From Leguminivora glycinivorella (Eukaryota; Arthropoda; Insecta; Lepidoptera; Tortricidae), in NCBI RefSeq assembly GCF_023078275.1, contig NC_062992.1:14607706-14671705 (forward strand): 64,000 nt of DNA. Direction: 5' to 3'. Under the pieces are notes generated by a model. The model searched no databases. It saw nothing but the letters and a program-made list of their open reading frames with translations, and was not told where the DNA came from. Positions 42,701 to 53,359 of this stretch are shown here, piece by piece; within the stretch, counting starts at the first letter, position 1, and each line of letters starts with the position of its first letter. The position numbers and the translations under genes were made by a program.

Positions 42701-45046
42701 ATGAATAAGAAGGATACCGTCAATACTAAGCGCTCTGTATTGAAAACACTTGCGTCGATTTATGATCCAGTTGGATACATTGCTCCATGCACATTTGTTG
42801 CAAAAAGCATTCTTCAGGACCTTTGGAAGGTGGGTCTCGGCTGGGATGATCCACTTCCTCAAGATGTATGTGAACAATGGTTGGCGTTTATTGAAGACCT
42901 ACCCCGACTATCCGAGTTGCAAATTCAGCGTCATATCTTGCTTCCAAATGTAACGGAATGCGAACTAGTTGGATTCAGCGACGCGTCTTCTCGAGGGTAC
43001 GCTGCCTGCATTTATGTCATATCACGACATCAGTCAGACGTTAAGTGCAGATTGCTAATGGCAAGGACAAAGGTGGCACCTGTCAAAGTTCAAACTATCC
43101 CGAAGATGGAACTTATGGCTGCAGCTCTTCTTGCAAAACTTATGAAGTATGCCTGTGAGAGTTTAACTCGGGTTAATGTGACTAAAATCACAGCTTTGAC
43201 AGATTCGTCTATTGTCTTGACGTGGCTACAAACTGACGCTTATAAGTTAAAAACATTTGTGTGTAACCGTGTTACGCAAATTACAGAGTCCATACCTCCT
43301 CACGCGTGGTGTCATGTGAATAGCGAAAACAATATGGCAGACGTCGCCTCCCGAGGTATTTCTCCGTCGCAGTTCGTGGCTGATAGCTCTCAGTGGTTTG
43401 AAGGGCCCGCCTGGATGTATGGCGATCGTGAGAATTGGCCTGTGTCTCCGTTCGTAAACAAAAACGAAATACAAATCCCAGAGATGAAATCAAACACAAA
43501 TACGTTTAATTTGCTATCCCAACAAACGGGAGAAGAAGACAAACTGGAATTTGTTGATCGCGTATGCAATCAGTTCTCTTCTTATTCTAGAATGCAAAGG
43601 AGCATCGCCTGGATCTTGAGTTTACTGCGACGATCCCGCGGTGACGTTGCTATTTGTAACCAAGTCTTAACGACTAAAGACTTGAATCAAGCCCATGATA
43701 GCTTGATTAAATTAGTACAAGCCGCTTACTTCAAAGAGCAAATCGACTCTTTGAAAAGGGGTATCACGTACATCCCTTCGTTAAGGAAGCTTGCACCCTT
43801 CCTTGACGATCGTGGCTTCCTCAGGGTGGGGGGTCGTATCCCGCACTCTGACCTACCATATAATGCGAAGCATCCTTTATTATTGCCGAAGCAAAGTAGA
43901 TTTACGAAGCTCTTGGTTGAATATTTTCATAAAATATATTTGCACACGGGTCCGCAGAATTTACAAAATATTCTTAACCAGAGATATTGGATCTTGTCTG
44001 CTCGTAGCCTTATTCGATCAATTCACGGAAAGTGCAAAAACTGCTTTAAATGTAAGCCAACTCTGCTTCAGCCTAAAATGGGTGATCTTCCATCAACTCG
44101 GCTGTTGCCAAATAAAGTGTTCGAGCATGTAGGTGTAGACCTGGCCGGACCTTTCTACATAAAGGAAAGTTTACGGCGCAACGCGAAGATAGAGAAGGCT
44201 TATTTAGCGGTCTTCGTTTGCTTTTCAACTAAAGCCGTGCATTTGGAAACGCTGTCATCTCTATCTGCTGATTGCTTTTTGGCTACTCTAGATCGATTTG
44301 TGTCTCGACGCGGCCTCTCGGCGTGCTTTTATTCCGACTGTGGAACGAATTTCACAGCAACTAGCAAACATCTTGCCGATGTTCAGAAATTTATGTCTGA
44401 CAAGGGCAACCAAAATGATATTTTGAACGGCTGTGCTCAGCGCTTGATTAATTGGCAGTTCAATCCTCCTAGTGCTGCTCATATGGGTGGTTTATGGGAG
44501 AGCTGCGTGCGCATTGCGAAATATCATCTCGTGCGGGCTGTCGGCGACAAAGCCTTGACGTTTGAGGAACTCACGACAATTTTCTGTAAGATTGAAGCCA
44601 TTATGAACTCACGACCACTATGCGCACTACCGGCTAGTGATAATCCCCGTGAATTTAATGTCTTAACGCCTGGACACTTTCTGATAGGCAAGAGTCTTAC
44701 AGCGGTGCCAGAATATGATTTGCAGTCTGTACCTGTAAATCATCTATCACGTTGGCAATATTTGCAAAATTGTTCCCAACTGTTTTGGAAGAAATGGAGC
44801 CAAGACTATCTAAATACCTTACAACAAAGGTCAAAATGGTTCACCTCGCCTCCCAATATTAATGTAGGAGACTTAGTGTTGGTCAAAGACGATCGAGTTT
44901 CTCCTTGTAGTTGGCCGCTTGCAATTGTCCAACAAACTCACCCCGGCTTAGACGGCATTGTGCGCAAGGTTACTCTGCGCTCTAAAGCCAACAATTCTTT
45001 CCTGAGGCCTGTTAATAAACTGTGTCCTCTACCCTATACTTACTAA
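39707..45046 (+). CDS. BEL/Pao Gag-Pol polyprotein
   Basis: One frame of 1779 codons; start ACAATGG. Domains in order: N-terminal coiled Gag; the conserved DUF1759-type Gag core (LPKLTLFEFDGQVENWATF, about 127-300); three Cys/His knuckles starting at C365, C398 and C417; a DUF1758-type aspartic protease with DTGAQSSF (D509); reverse transcriptase with RVVFDAS, ASDICKMYRAI and YMDD at 915-918; RNase H with GFSDASS (D1092) and the peptidase-A17-type region; an HHCC integrase finger (YFHKIYLHTG...CKNCFKC); integrase core with D1478, D1544 and E1598 (GVDLAGP, YSDCGTNF, GGLWES); and a C-terminal DNA-binding tail. All catalytic residues I can check are present and no frameshift separates gag from pol, normal for BEL/Pao. 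It makes particles, copies the genome and integrates it. Confidence 0.97.
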   Translation: MAEGEVQLLLKINTLTLKKEYLFNKIQKAYDVSKTVKLDSLDSVQNYMIQFAELDDARCDFEKIVMEIITLEMQANPKAKPSTSSLDSFDELYFACKKVALNCNRIVQEPTRNFTETKDDCLARPLLPKLTLFEFDGQVENWATFHDTFVSLVHNRKFENIDKFHYLLSCVKGPALNIVKSLPITSYNYPLVWQSLLDKYQDVRALTGKYLDKMLNFTPLTKDSAANLTSFVETFDHSLKAIHALQIENLDDYLFCHLALRGLDGHTRKLFEESRDQTKLPTFAELIKFVNKQIKVLEHIFSGTSSRTTNNQQVKVKSSVNFTQQNNRPASYKYSNATSSSQKVGLAVSRNDTQNNSNHNKLMTCLHCNSNHLIYRCEQFRKLSLQDRIDRVNALKLCSNCLKSGHEASSCKSNMTCGVCSQPHHYLLHRDASVLQAPAVPTLQTPRAAVHAAGSTPPRSVSVTPAPTGTENLHSVSEHSGSYGVVLGTTRTLVVDVTGQHQNCRAVLDTGAQSSFITLNCAQRLGLPRNKCPYTVSGLGGELVKNFGMVTCDLQPCKSDVPSFQVEMVVVEKVSSEMPNVSFPLEVVEEYKDFELADPLFFEKSSVDILLDNGVVSELIMDKPTTVKPNIPKVIETIFGFVVSGRLYNDTEQQTESFHLTISLEKTLDKTLRDFWEVEELPCKPVLSPQDQLAEDIYVRDHSRDEGGRYIVPLPFVPDAPILGDSRAAAERRLLATERKLACSPVLQQAYNDFMLEYEKLDHMELYTGREPSKYLIPHHSILRPSSTSTPLRVVFDASAKTSTNVSLNDTQLTGPTLYRDIGAIITNFRLFEYCFASDICKMYRAILVRESDRKYQHILYRSSVDEPIKVYELKTITYGVSSSPFLAIRTLLQLASDEGERFPSAAEVVRQGIYMDDILWSCATFSQACALQDELINMLQCGGLVLKKWSSNCEQLFERVPAEHRETTVTFQKDRDDVSIKLLGLKWSPVFDSFSFSMNKKDTVNTKRSVLKTLASIYDPVGYIAPCTFVAKSILQDLWKVGLGWDDPLPQDVCEQWLAFIEDLPRLSELQIQRHILLPNVTECELVGFSDASSRGYAACIYVISRHQSDVKCRLLMARTKVAPVKVQTIPKMELMAAALLAKLMKYACESLTRVNVTKITALTDSSIVLTWLQTDAYKLKTFVCNRVTQITESIPPHAWCHVNSENNMADVASRGISPSQFVADSSQWFEGPAWMYGDRENWPVSPFVNKNEIQIPEMKSNTNTFNLLSQQTGEEDKLEFVDRVCNQFSSYSRMQRSIAWILSLLRRSRGDVAICNQVLTTKDLNQAHDSLIKLVQAAYFKEQIDSLKRGITYIPSLRKLAPFLDDRGFLRVGGRIPHSDLPYNAKHPLLLPKQSRFTKLLVEYFHKIYLHTGPQNLQNILNQRYWILSARSLIRSIHGKCKNCFKCKPTLLQPKMGDLPSTRLLPNKVFEHVGVDLAGPFYIKESLRRNAKIEKAYLAVFVCFSTKAVHLETLSSLSADCFLATLDRFVSRRGLSACFYSDCGTNFTATSKHLADVQKFMSDKGNQNDILNGCAQRLINWQFNPPSAAHMGGLWESCVRIAKYHLVRAVGDKALTFEELTTIFCKIEAIMNSRPLCALPASDNPREFNVLTPGHFLIGKSLTAVPEYDLQSVPVNHLSRWQYLQNCSQLFWKKWSQDYLNTLQQRSKWFTSPPNINVGDLVLVKDDRVSPCSWPLAIVQQTHPGLDGIVRKVTLRSKANNSFLRPVNKLCPLPYTY

Positions 45047-45170
45047 ATTCCCTCTTTTCTTTACATGAACTGCTTAGATTCTATTTCTCGCGCCTCAGAA
45101 TGCGCAAATTCTGTTTCCTTTATTTCTTTATTTTTCTTATATTTAATGAGAAAGCCACATAGTGCTTTCG

Positions 45171-45178
45171 GTGGGGGG
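45171..45178 (+). promoter_or_regulatory. Polypurine tract
   Basis: GTGGGGGG directly abuts the 3' LTR and should prime plus-strand DNA synthesis. The T makes the purine run six bases. Confidence 0.7.
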
Positions 45179-45512
45179 TGTTTAGTATATAACCTTTTTA
45201 TTTATGCCGCTGTACTACCTCATTGGGTTTAGTGCGGCTACTGGCCTGTCAATCAAAATCACATGTCTTGTCAACTACTACAAGTCAAGTCAGTGTCACC
45301 AAGTGAAAAATACGAGAGAAAGCAAAAACAGTAAAATACTAACATAATTATATCCGTGCAACCAGAAATAGCAGAGGCCTCTGCCGCCGCAACTGTCGCC
45401 GCATCACAGGTAAGCCCACTAGCTCCATATGCGGTAGTACAGCATTACTTTTTACTTCATATTTAGTACAGTCCATTGCCCATCTTTTAATATCTGCTGG
45501 CTTTAAGCCACA
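45179..45512 (+). repeat. BEL/Pao 3' LTR
   Basis: No difference from the 5' LTR was found by eye over 334 bases; followed by the ATATT duplication. Confidence 0.96.
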
Positions 45513-45517
45513 ATATT

Positions 45518-46685
45518 CATGGAAGTATCAAAGTCAATTTAATTAGAAATGATTGCCTTCATTTGATCTTCGCCTAAGTATGTGTGACTCATTAGATCAT
45601 TGATTCGTTTCAATCACTTGTATCCCAAAGCTTTTTGCTCAGTTGACCCATTTTAATTTAATAGGAAAAATTTGCATAGTTTCCGTTCTCGTAAAGACTT
45701 TGAGTAGGAGCTTACCTTTTATTATATGGATCCTTAGCTAATCATGGCCATGGTATTGTCAATTCAGTCAGAAGCCGAAAATGTATTATCATCTTATTTG
45801 CAGTTTTGCTACCAGTCCAGCAGTAACGCATACATTATCGTGATGTGGGTATACAATACAAATTAACATATGATAGCGTGCAATTTCTTCCAACTCAAGC
45901 GTCCATTTCAATTGTTTTGGCAAATGTATATTTCATATACAGAATTCATAACACATTATGCAATGGGAAATGTTGACATTTGGCAGTGGGCTATGTAAGA
46001 CAATGTTTAAGCTATGTCAATATTGCTTATTACTCAGTATACTAACAATAATATGTGCATATTCGGAGATAAATATAGGCGCATTACTTATGGTACAGTA
46101 ATCAATTTACATGAAAAATAAAAATTTCAACATAATGTCATAATGCTCATGGCAGTGCTATGATATAATTGTGTATTATAGTTACATGATATAATTATAG
46201 TTATCTTAAGCAGAAGAAGACTAGTATCTTGGTGAATTTACAAGACAAAAAACATGTATATGATCTTGTTCTGACTAGGGACTGTTGTAAGGGAAACGTG
46301 AGACAAATTTTGCCGACGTTGATGTAACACCATTGATGAAGGGGAAGCTCTTCAAAGTTTGGGTTGCTACACATATTTTCTCACAAAAATGTTATTGAAA
46401 TAACAGGTTTTATTTCCGTAAATATTGTAATACCGATCTACTAACTACTGGCTTCCTGTCGGTTTTATGTTATACATAAATTAAGTGATTCACCACCATC
46501 ATGGAGTCATAATGGATAACTGTACTGCGCTGTGTGGAGTCAGTTTCAACTCATGAAACCTTAGTGGCTAAATTTTGAAACATCCCTTAGTATACCTTCC
46601 TATTTCTTATTATGACATTTCTGTATAAATAAAGTATATCAGTCACAGTACGCCCTAACCAGCGCCGGCAGAGGTTTAAACACGT
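45518..46685. other. Spacer
   Basis: AT-rich; no gene or known repeat recognised. Confidence 0.45.
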
Positions 46686-47036
46686 CTCATTAGTGGTTCA
46701 AGCGAAGGCACGGACACCTAAATAGAACCGTTTTTCCCCCGAAGGGTAAAAACGGATATTTAGGTTCCTGCCGAAGCTTGAACCACCCTTAAGGGCCTTG
46801 CCGGCTAAAGGTACTGAGGAAAAAGCAGCCGAGCGCTGGTAACCGGGCGACACTAGTACTTGACTGGCGCGCCAGATGGCGCTACTAATCGAGGAATTCA
46901 CTCGATTAGGGCCGAGTTATGAAGGTGTTAATCTCATTAGTGGTTCAAGCTTCGGCAGGAACCTAAATATCCGTTTTTTACCCTTCGGGGGAAAAACGGT
47001 TCTATTAAGTGAATTTGATCTTAATTAAAATGTCAT
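46686..47036 (+). repeat. S7 repeat with palindromic MITE
   Basis: S7 phrases (CAGCCGAGCGCTGGTAACCG, TACTTGACTGGCGCGCCAG, GAAGGTGTTAATCTCATTAG) lie between two inverted 66-bp arms, 46721-46786 and 46942-47007, ending TAGAACCGTTTTTCCCCCGA. The arms carry their own CCGAAGGG/CCCTTCGG hairpins. Confidence 0.75.
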
Positions 47037-47059
47037 GGTTTTTGAGATATTGAAAAAAA

Positions 47060-47275
47060 ACAGAAAAGGACTGCTAAGCTGATGGTCCCGAGTTCGAAAC
47101 CCGGTGAGGGTAGGTATAACTTTGTGTGTTGAATACATATTTCAGTCATGGATGTTTTCTATGTAAGTATATGTGTTATATATTTGTCGCCTAGCATCCA
47201 TACTCCATAGTATTAGCTTTGCTTTGGGGCTGGGTTAATCTGTGTAAGGTGTCCTCTAATACAGGTATGTACAGT
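47060..47275 (+). repeat. tRNA-derived SINE, 5'-truncated
   Basis: B box GAGTTCGAAACCCGG (47090-47104), then CATGGATGTTTTCTATGTAAG and GTCCTCTAATAC, matching the 3' half of the SINE at 56709. Confidence 0.7.
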
Positions 47276-47403
47276 AAACGGCCATAAAGAATGCACATAG
47301 GTATTTGGAAAGAGAAAATTATCGTTACATAAGCAAGAAAGAGACAACGCTCTACGAAGACGAAAAACCAATGTGTATTATTATGAAAATAATATATTTT
47401 AAA

Positions 47404-47591
47404 CTAGGCTTTGATCTGGGACAGCCGAACGGCTTCGCTCGCGTTAGAAAGAGACAAAAAGTATCCTATGTCACTCTCCATCTCTTCAACTATCTCCACT
47501 TAAAAAATCACAATTCGTCGGTCCGTTTTGCCGTGAAGGACGGACAAACAAACAGACACACACACTTTCCCATATAAAATATTAGTATGGA
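47404..47591 (-). mobile_element. Helitron-like element (minus)
   Basis: On the minus strand runs from TCCATACTAATATTTTATAT to CCTAG, with the usual GCGAGCGAAGCC near the 3' end. Length similar to 56966-57177. Confidence 0.7.
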
Positions 47592-48759
47592 TGACAAATG
47601 GATGTCATTTCACAAATTACCAACTGACCCAACTGTCAAACTTTAAATACGACGCATCTAATATTAAAACATCTACGCTTCACAGTTGCAGACAAAACAA
47701 TTCATAACTGTTACAAAAGCGAATTTATTTAGTTTTTTACATATAAACTCTTTGAAGTGTACAAATCGCTTCCCCACCGGCCGATGATGGCTGCGACTTT
47801 CATCTTATATTTGAACTGTTATTTACATGGCTACGGTAACTGTTGAAATATTCACGGTTTCCTGAATAGACGTATTATGGCTTACGGAGTATTATGCCTC
47901 CAATTTTATCACTTATCAACGTGGATAAGACATCTGTCACTCTCACACTGACATACTTGTTTATACTAGGTATGTACTACATAATACGTTTTACTTTGAC
48001 AGTAATTCTTTATACACGGTGTAAGATTGCAAACCCAAATAATTTTAACAGCGTATTACATCACAATTATGAGAGTAAAATAATTATCATATAAACTTTT
48101 CTGGATTTCGTCTCCTTTCAGAGTTATAAGCATTTAAAAAAAAAACACTTTTTATTCTCAGAACAAAAAGCTATTTTGATTTCGATGATGCCGTTATCGG
48201 ACCTAATCTAACTATCATCGTTAATAGATGTCAAAAAATAACTAGTAGCATTACAAAGAAATATTTCTTTAGAAAAGGTTAATTATTATTTTAAGTGTCC
48301 GTTTTACCAATAACATTTATTTTTTATGTGAAAATACATAAAAAAAATTACACAAAAAATTTTTTTTTTGGAGAAATTAGTTTGACGTCATAAAACATTT
48401 TATCTTTATTTTGCCCTCAAAAATGCGTACTTAAAATCTTTCAGTTCCCTTATGTTACACCGTGTTTGTGTATACTTGATCCTCTTTGAGAATACTAATC
48501 AGCATTTAACATACTAAATATATCAGCTGCAAGATCGTCTGCCAACTGCTGTAATATAAAATCATGTCATCACTAATTGTTTCTATATGCGTCGTATTGT
48601 TGTCGACACATAATCGGGTGCTAAAACTTATGTGACTGTTACATAATGAATGTCGTTAAAATACGATTGGCTTCATTAATAAATCGTAGAAGTATTTTAA
48701 TGTCTAATTAAATCACTTAAGCGAATTGTTTCGTACCAGGTACGTACGTAGGTACGTAC
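47592..48759. other. Spacer
   Basis: AT-rich; no gene recognised. Confidence 0.45.
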
Positions 48760-48899
48760 CAGGGGCCCATTTCTCGAAGCTACAGGTTACAATTTTACAA
48801 GTAGGTAGTCAATGTCTAATATGACTGAAGTATATGACAAGTTGGAAAGAGATTTCCGCTTGTAACTTGCAACTTTCAGTTTTGGGAAATGGGCCCCTG
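48760..48899. mobile_element. 140-bp MITE, CAGGGGCCCATTTC ends
   Basis: CAGGGGCCCATTTCTCGAAG and, reversed from the right, CAGGGGCCCATTTCCCAAAA are terminal inverted repeats. No convincing duplication flanks it; the left side is a GTAC-rich tract. Confidence 0.75.
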
Positions 48900-49783
48900 A
48901 TGTTGTGGTTTTTAAGCTACTTTACTCGGGGCTTCTGACAGTGATGCTGATACGCAATAAGTAATGTGTCATCCCACATGCATTTTGCAATTAAATGTCA
49001 ACTCAAAAAGTTAATCATTAAAGTTGACATTTTATTGCAAAATTCAGCTGACGCTGATAATATCCCTGTATCTGAACTGAACAGCAAGATTGTAAGTACC
49101 TAGTAGTAGTATATCAAAGACATCGGTACTATGTAGTTGTCATGTTTCGCATATTTACTCCGTTATATGCATTTAACAATTTTGACACATTAAGTAGGAT
49201 ACGAGTCAAATTGTCAAAACTAACGTTATGTTTTCTGTGTCGAAAGATGGCATTGCGTTAACACTGTGGCAACATATTTTACTTTGAAAATACTTATCTA
49301 TTTAGCATTTACTTTGTACGTAATACGTTAAATTTCAACAAGTTTTAAAATATATTTTTAGTCGTTCGCAGAAGAAGCAAACAATGAATATAAACGTCAT
49401 ATGAACGTCAGTTCAGACATGTCAGCGCTTACTTGACTAATGGCCGTTGACAGCCCACTCGTTGGTGGCCAAACAACTAAGCGAAATAAACCGAACAAAA
49501 CACAGATATCATATATACCATAGATCAAGCAAACGTATCTACTTAGCGTGTCAAATGAACTCAATAAAATCCACTGAGTTTAAAGACGGACTTTAATCGC
49601 AGCTTCAGCTCTCGGGCGTCAATTTTTGTAAGTTGAAATCAACAAAAACATAAAAAATGCCTCGTTACGTGATATTTAATTGCAACAACACAAAAATTAT
49701 GAACACTCAAGGGCCTGGCATATTTAAAATCACAGGCAAGTAACAACTTCAGTACAAAATCTGACACACTCGGCCCCTAACTA
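48900..49783. other. Spacer
   Basis: No gene recognised; ACGT- and GTCA-rich but unassigned. Confidence 0.45.
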
Positions 49784-50134
49784 TAGATTAGATTAGATTA
49801 GATTAGATTAATTTATTTCTCATTGAAAATGTACATTAAATTTTACATGTCAATAAAATAAAATGCATTCACAAAAAGATCGTCATTACACAATATCAAA
49901 ATAATAATAAATTATAATAATGGTCTAAAATCTAAATCATTCGATGTCAGTAGTAAAATTAAGTATACAGGAAAAAATAAAAAATATAAAAAATATACAA
50001 CAAAATACCTATCATATATCAAAAGTGACAAATAACTACGAGTATAACTATATTCGGCTAGGACCTCCTAGGTAATGTCAATCAAAGTTACATATATATT
50101 TTATTTAAAATGAAAATAAATAATTGTACATATT
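49784..50134 (-). other. LINE 3' UTR with AATCT tail (minus)
   Basis: Downstream of the reverse transcriptase frame; ends in four to five TAATC/AATCT units (49785-49811), the simple tail of this LINE. Confidence 0.75.
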
Positions 50135-51260
50135 TTATTCTTTATATTCTTTGACAGAATAAAGCGTTTTGTTCAATAACAATTCCTTTAGTCGACGCCC
50201 AAATACATCATCCGATGTTTCATTTCTGAGAGTGGCGGGTAGACGTTCGTAAAACGACGGGCCTATTACGCGTGGGTTTTTGTCGAGCAACGCAAGGCGC
50301 CGCGGCACGGACTGTAATCGGCCGGTCTGGCGGGTTATTCTGCCAGGCATGTTTATGCGTTTAAATGAGTCGATATTTCGGCGTGTGAACATGATAATTT
50401 CATATACATAGAGGGAGTAGTGCGTCATTATATTATATTCCTTGAAGAGCTGTCGACAGGGGTGTCTGGGATGTACACCTGCTAGTACACGTAGGGCTTT
50501 TTTCTGTAAGATAAACACCCTGTTTGATTCTGTACAATTTCCGTATAAGATAATACCGTACGCCATGAGTGATTGGAAATATGAGTAATAGATTTGGAGT
50601 AGTGACTTTTTTGAAATAATTGGCTTGAGTTTACGCATCGCAAATATAGCACTACTAAGCCTTTCGCATAGCTTATTTATGTGTTCTTTCCATTTTAGTC
50701 TTGCGTCAACGGTAAATCCAAGGAATTTGCACGAATCACAGCTTGGAATTTGCGATTTTATTTGTGGAATATTCATTGAAGGACTGGCCGAAAAAAGGAT
50801 GATATTGGATTTTGTGACGTTGAGGATGAGACCGTTTGCCGAGAACCAGTCATGCAGTTGGTTGCACGTGTTTCCTATTTTTTCCTCGAGCTGCGAATAC
50901 GTCTGCGCCTTCACTACCACGGTGGTGTCATCAGCGAATAGCACCATCTTACCTTCAGCAACTGAGCAAGGGAGATCGTTTATGAATACCAAAAATAAGG
51001 AATTCCCGAGCGCTGAGCCTTGGGGTATACCTTGTTCTAATATACCTGCATCGGATTTAACATTTTTGCCCTTTATTTTGACCTCGACTGTCTGCCGTCT
51101 GTTTTCAAGGAACGATTTGAATAGTTTTCGAGTGTTATTTGCAATTCCATAGTTTTCTAACTTTTCTAACAGTAAGTTATGGTTTATAACGTCAAAGGCT
51201 TTGGACAAGTCGCAGAATACACCCGCCGGTTTGTCCATACAAATTAGATGAACTTGTTTC
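50135..51260 (-). pseudogene. 5'-truncated LINE reverse transcriptase (Jockey/CR1-type)
   Basis: Minus-strand frame of 367 codons from an internal Met at 51238, open a few codons further upstream (KKQVHLIC). Contains CDLSKAFDVINHNLL (9-23), GIPQGSALGNSLF (70-82), FADD at 101-104, then thumb and C-terminal sequence. ORF1, the endonuclease and the fingers of the polymerase are missing, the classic result of incomplete target-primed reverse transcription. The remaining frame has no stop, so insertion is fairly recent. It differs from the 10638-12467 LINE. Confidence 0.92.
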
Positions 51261-52067
51261 TTCTATCTAAATCTGATTCTATGGAATTAAACTAATGTGT
51301 ACCTACCGCGAGGTCGAGGTTTAAATACAAGTGGCATTTTTAACACAAATAAATAGTCAGTCAATATTATAGACGACTTTCATTTTCTTAAAATAATGTA
51401 ATTGGCAGCCATAAATTCCTGCCACTTCAATAAGTTTACCCAAGAAGTTAATAAGGAGTCGATACCAGACGCGCTAATCCCAAAATGTGGTACTGTCACA
51501 GTAAAATGTAAGGTGTACAGTGTGTTCCCTAATCCCTGTGACAGGTGGAACGTTTGTTGTTCAAACATGTCGCTGGGTTGGAGAACTGCCAATAACACTG
51601 TTGATAGTGTTGTTATACGAGTACTTGATCAAGGAAAGCAATATTATAGGGGTATAGCTTTTGTCTGTGTGTACTTGTGTAGGTTAGTGCGTAGGTTGAT
51701 AGAAACGTTGATTTTTGACATTTGTAGCAGTAATGTTTTTGGCACTACGTCGCAAGAATATTGTAGAAGTTTTATCGCATTTCTCTATTAATTGACAATG
51801 TGCCATATTCAAGGCCTGTTAACTCTTATAAATATAAGACCCCTTGTATTGCGCATGTAGTAATTGGACGGTTAACATATTTTGTCAATTTTAGTTCCAT
51901 TAATGTCCGTTGGATTTTATTTGAGACCGCCACTAGTATAAACGTGTGAAGGTTGTGTAAGTGTGTGTGTGACTGGAAGGGGGCATTTTTTGTATGAAGT
52001 TGGCGTTCTTCCCCTAATGAGTATTATATTCTTTGGACATATTTTACTACAAATTAATAAATGCCTG
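51261..52067. other. Spacer with unrecognised 129-codon frame
   Basis: A plus frame at 51402-51791 (phrases NSCHFNKFTQEVNKES, VFPNPCDRWNVCCSN) and a minus frame of 72 codons overlap. Neither shows a known motif; no evidence of expression. Confidence 0.3.
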
Positions 52068-52308
52068 TGCCTGTGTGGTGACGGGTTAAGAATTTCACCA
52101 CCCCCTTTCTTCCCGTGGGTGTCGTAGAAGGCGACTATGGGATATGGGTTAAATTGTGGCGTAGGCGAGAGGCTGGCAACCTGTAATGTCACAGTTTCGT
52201 TTTCTTTCAACCCCTTATTTGCCAAGAGTGGCACTGAAGCTTTAGTAGTTTCATGTGTTCTGCCTACCCCTTTATGGGATACAGGCGTGATTGTATGTAT
52301 GTATGTAA
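52068..52308 (+). repeat. S1 SINE-like element
   Basis: Complete S1 from CTGTGTGGTGACGGGTTAAG to TTGTATGTATGTATGTAA, missing a few bases after GGCAACCTGT. Confidence 0.8.
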
Positions 52309-52317
52309 ATTAATAAA

Positions 52318-52420
52318 AATAGGCACTCTTCCTCACATCGGTATTCAAACCCAGGACCATCAACTTCGAAGACAGAATCACTGGTCTGGCCCACTAAGCC
52401 GGACCGTTGTTCGTAAAACG
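52318..52420 (-). repeat. tRNA-like SINE head (minus)
   Basis: Minus strand contains GGCTTAGTGGGCCAGACCAG and a B box TGGGTTTGAATACCGA, in A-then-B order. Confidence 0.55.
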
Positions 52421-52810
52421 TGGAAATGTGGCAGTAATGTAATGTCACTGTTGCAATACCGTAAACTGGGGCTAATTTAATTAGCGGGGCAAACAATTAA
52501 TCATCGATTTTTGAACTATGGAGGATTCGGTTCGAAATGTTTTCATCATCTCAATCATAATTGTTCAAGTTCTCGTACAAAAATCATCTTCCTATTCCGC
52601 CAAAATTGATGATCAGTCTGAATCACAACGTAGGTAACGTCTCATTGGTTCTGAGGCGAATCGCCTGCTACAGTAACAACAGGGTGACTGTCAGAAGGGA
52701 TTTGTTCAGGATATGTATTATCTCTGAACCCCATATAGCGTTGACAATGTAGTAGGTAGATTAACAGCGGTCCAGTGTAGAGTGGTTATGTAAATTACAA
52801 ACGTAAGCAG
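52421..52810. other. Spacer
   Basis: No gene recognised. Confidence 0.4.
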
Positions 52811-52946
52811 TAGGCCTAGCACATGATGACCGCGAGAGTATGTCCCCGCGAGATAGATGCCACGTCTTCTTCTCTGTATTAATGACATAAGGACGGGTAG
52901 TCTATTTCGCGGCGACATACTCTCGAGGCAATCATGTGCTAACCCT
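52811..52946. mobile_element. Palindromic MITE, GCCTAGCACATGAT ends
   Basis: Arms CTAGCACATGATGACC...GAGAGTATGTCCCCGCGA and TCGCGGCGACATACTCTC...ATCATGTGCTAA pair across a 40-bp loop. Confidence 0.7.
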
Positions 52947-52962
52947 GCAGGTAGTAATTTAA

Positions 52963-53110
52963 GGGATGGAGAGTGACATATTAGGCTACTTTTTGTCTCT
53001 TTCTAACCCCCCACTTCCCCTTTAACTATCTCCACTTAATAAAATCACGTCAATTAGTCGCTCCGTTTTGCCGTGAAATTCAGACAAACAGACACACAAA
53101 CTATCCAATT
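52963..53110. mobile_element. Helitron-like element with internal inversion
   Basis: 52963-53022 is in plus orientation (GGATGGAGAGTGACATATTA) and 53023-53110 in minus orientation (CTCCGTTTTGCCGTGAAATT) relative to the family. Confidence 0.65.
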
Positions 53111-53359
53111 TAATTCCGGCAGAAAATCAGTGCTTCTGTCGAAAGAGCGAAGCGTATCACTGAGCCGCGACCCTTTTGTCCTGCTGCAACGCACACAGTT
53201 TGTATTTTCTTTTAATTTTCTCTTTTTTGTTATTGTTGTTTTTTTTTTACTGTCTCAATTGTATTTTACTGTTCTGTCTCTTTTTTATGTTGCGCCTAAT
53301 TTGTGTGTTTTAAATTGTGTATTGTATTGTGTGTGTTTGCAGTCTGCCAAATAAATGAC
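53111..53359. other. Spacer, possible 3' UTR
   Basis: T-rich sequence ending TTTGCAGTCTGCCAAATAAATG, polyadenylation-signal-like. Source not recognised. Confidence 0.35.

Larger units (their letters stand above)
39151..45512 (+). mobile_element. BEL/Pao LTR retrotransposon, apparently intact
   Basis: Two 334-bp LTRs that read identical by eye, starting TG and ending CA, flanked by the 5-bp duplication ATATT (39146-39150 and 45513-45517). The order LTR, primer site, Gag-Pol, polypurine tract, LTR is complete; there is no env-like frame. Protein features assign it to BEL/Pao. Identical LTRs plus an open frame indicate a recent insertion that may still be mobile. Confidence 0.97.

Noticed and set aside
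39707..45046. Endogenous retrovirus
   Set aside because: Domain order and motifs are BEL/Pao and no envelope-like frame lies before the 3' LTR.
51402..51791. 129-residue plus-strand protein
   Set aside because: No domain, start context or conservation evidence; left as spacer.
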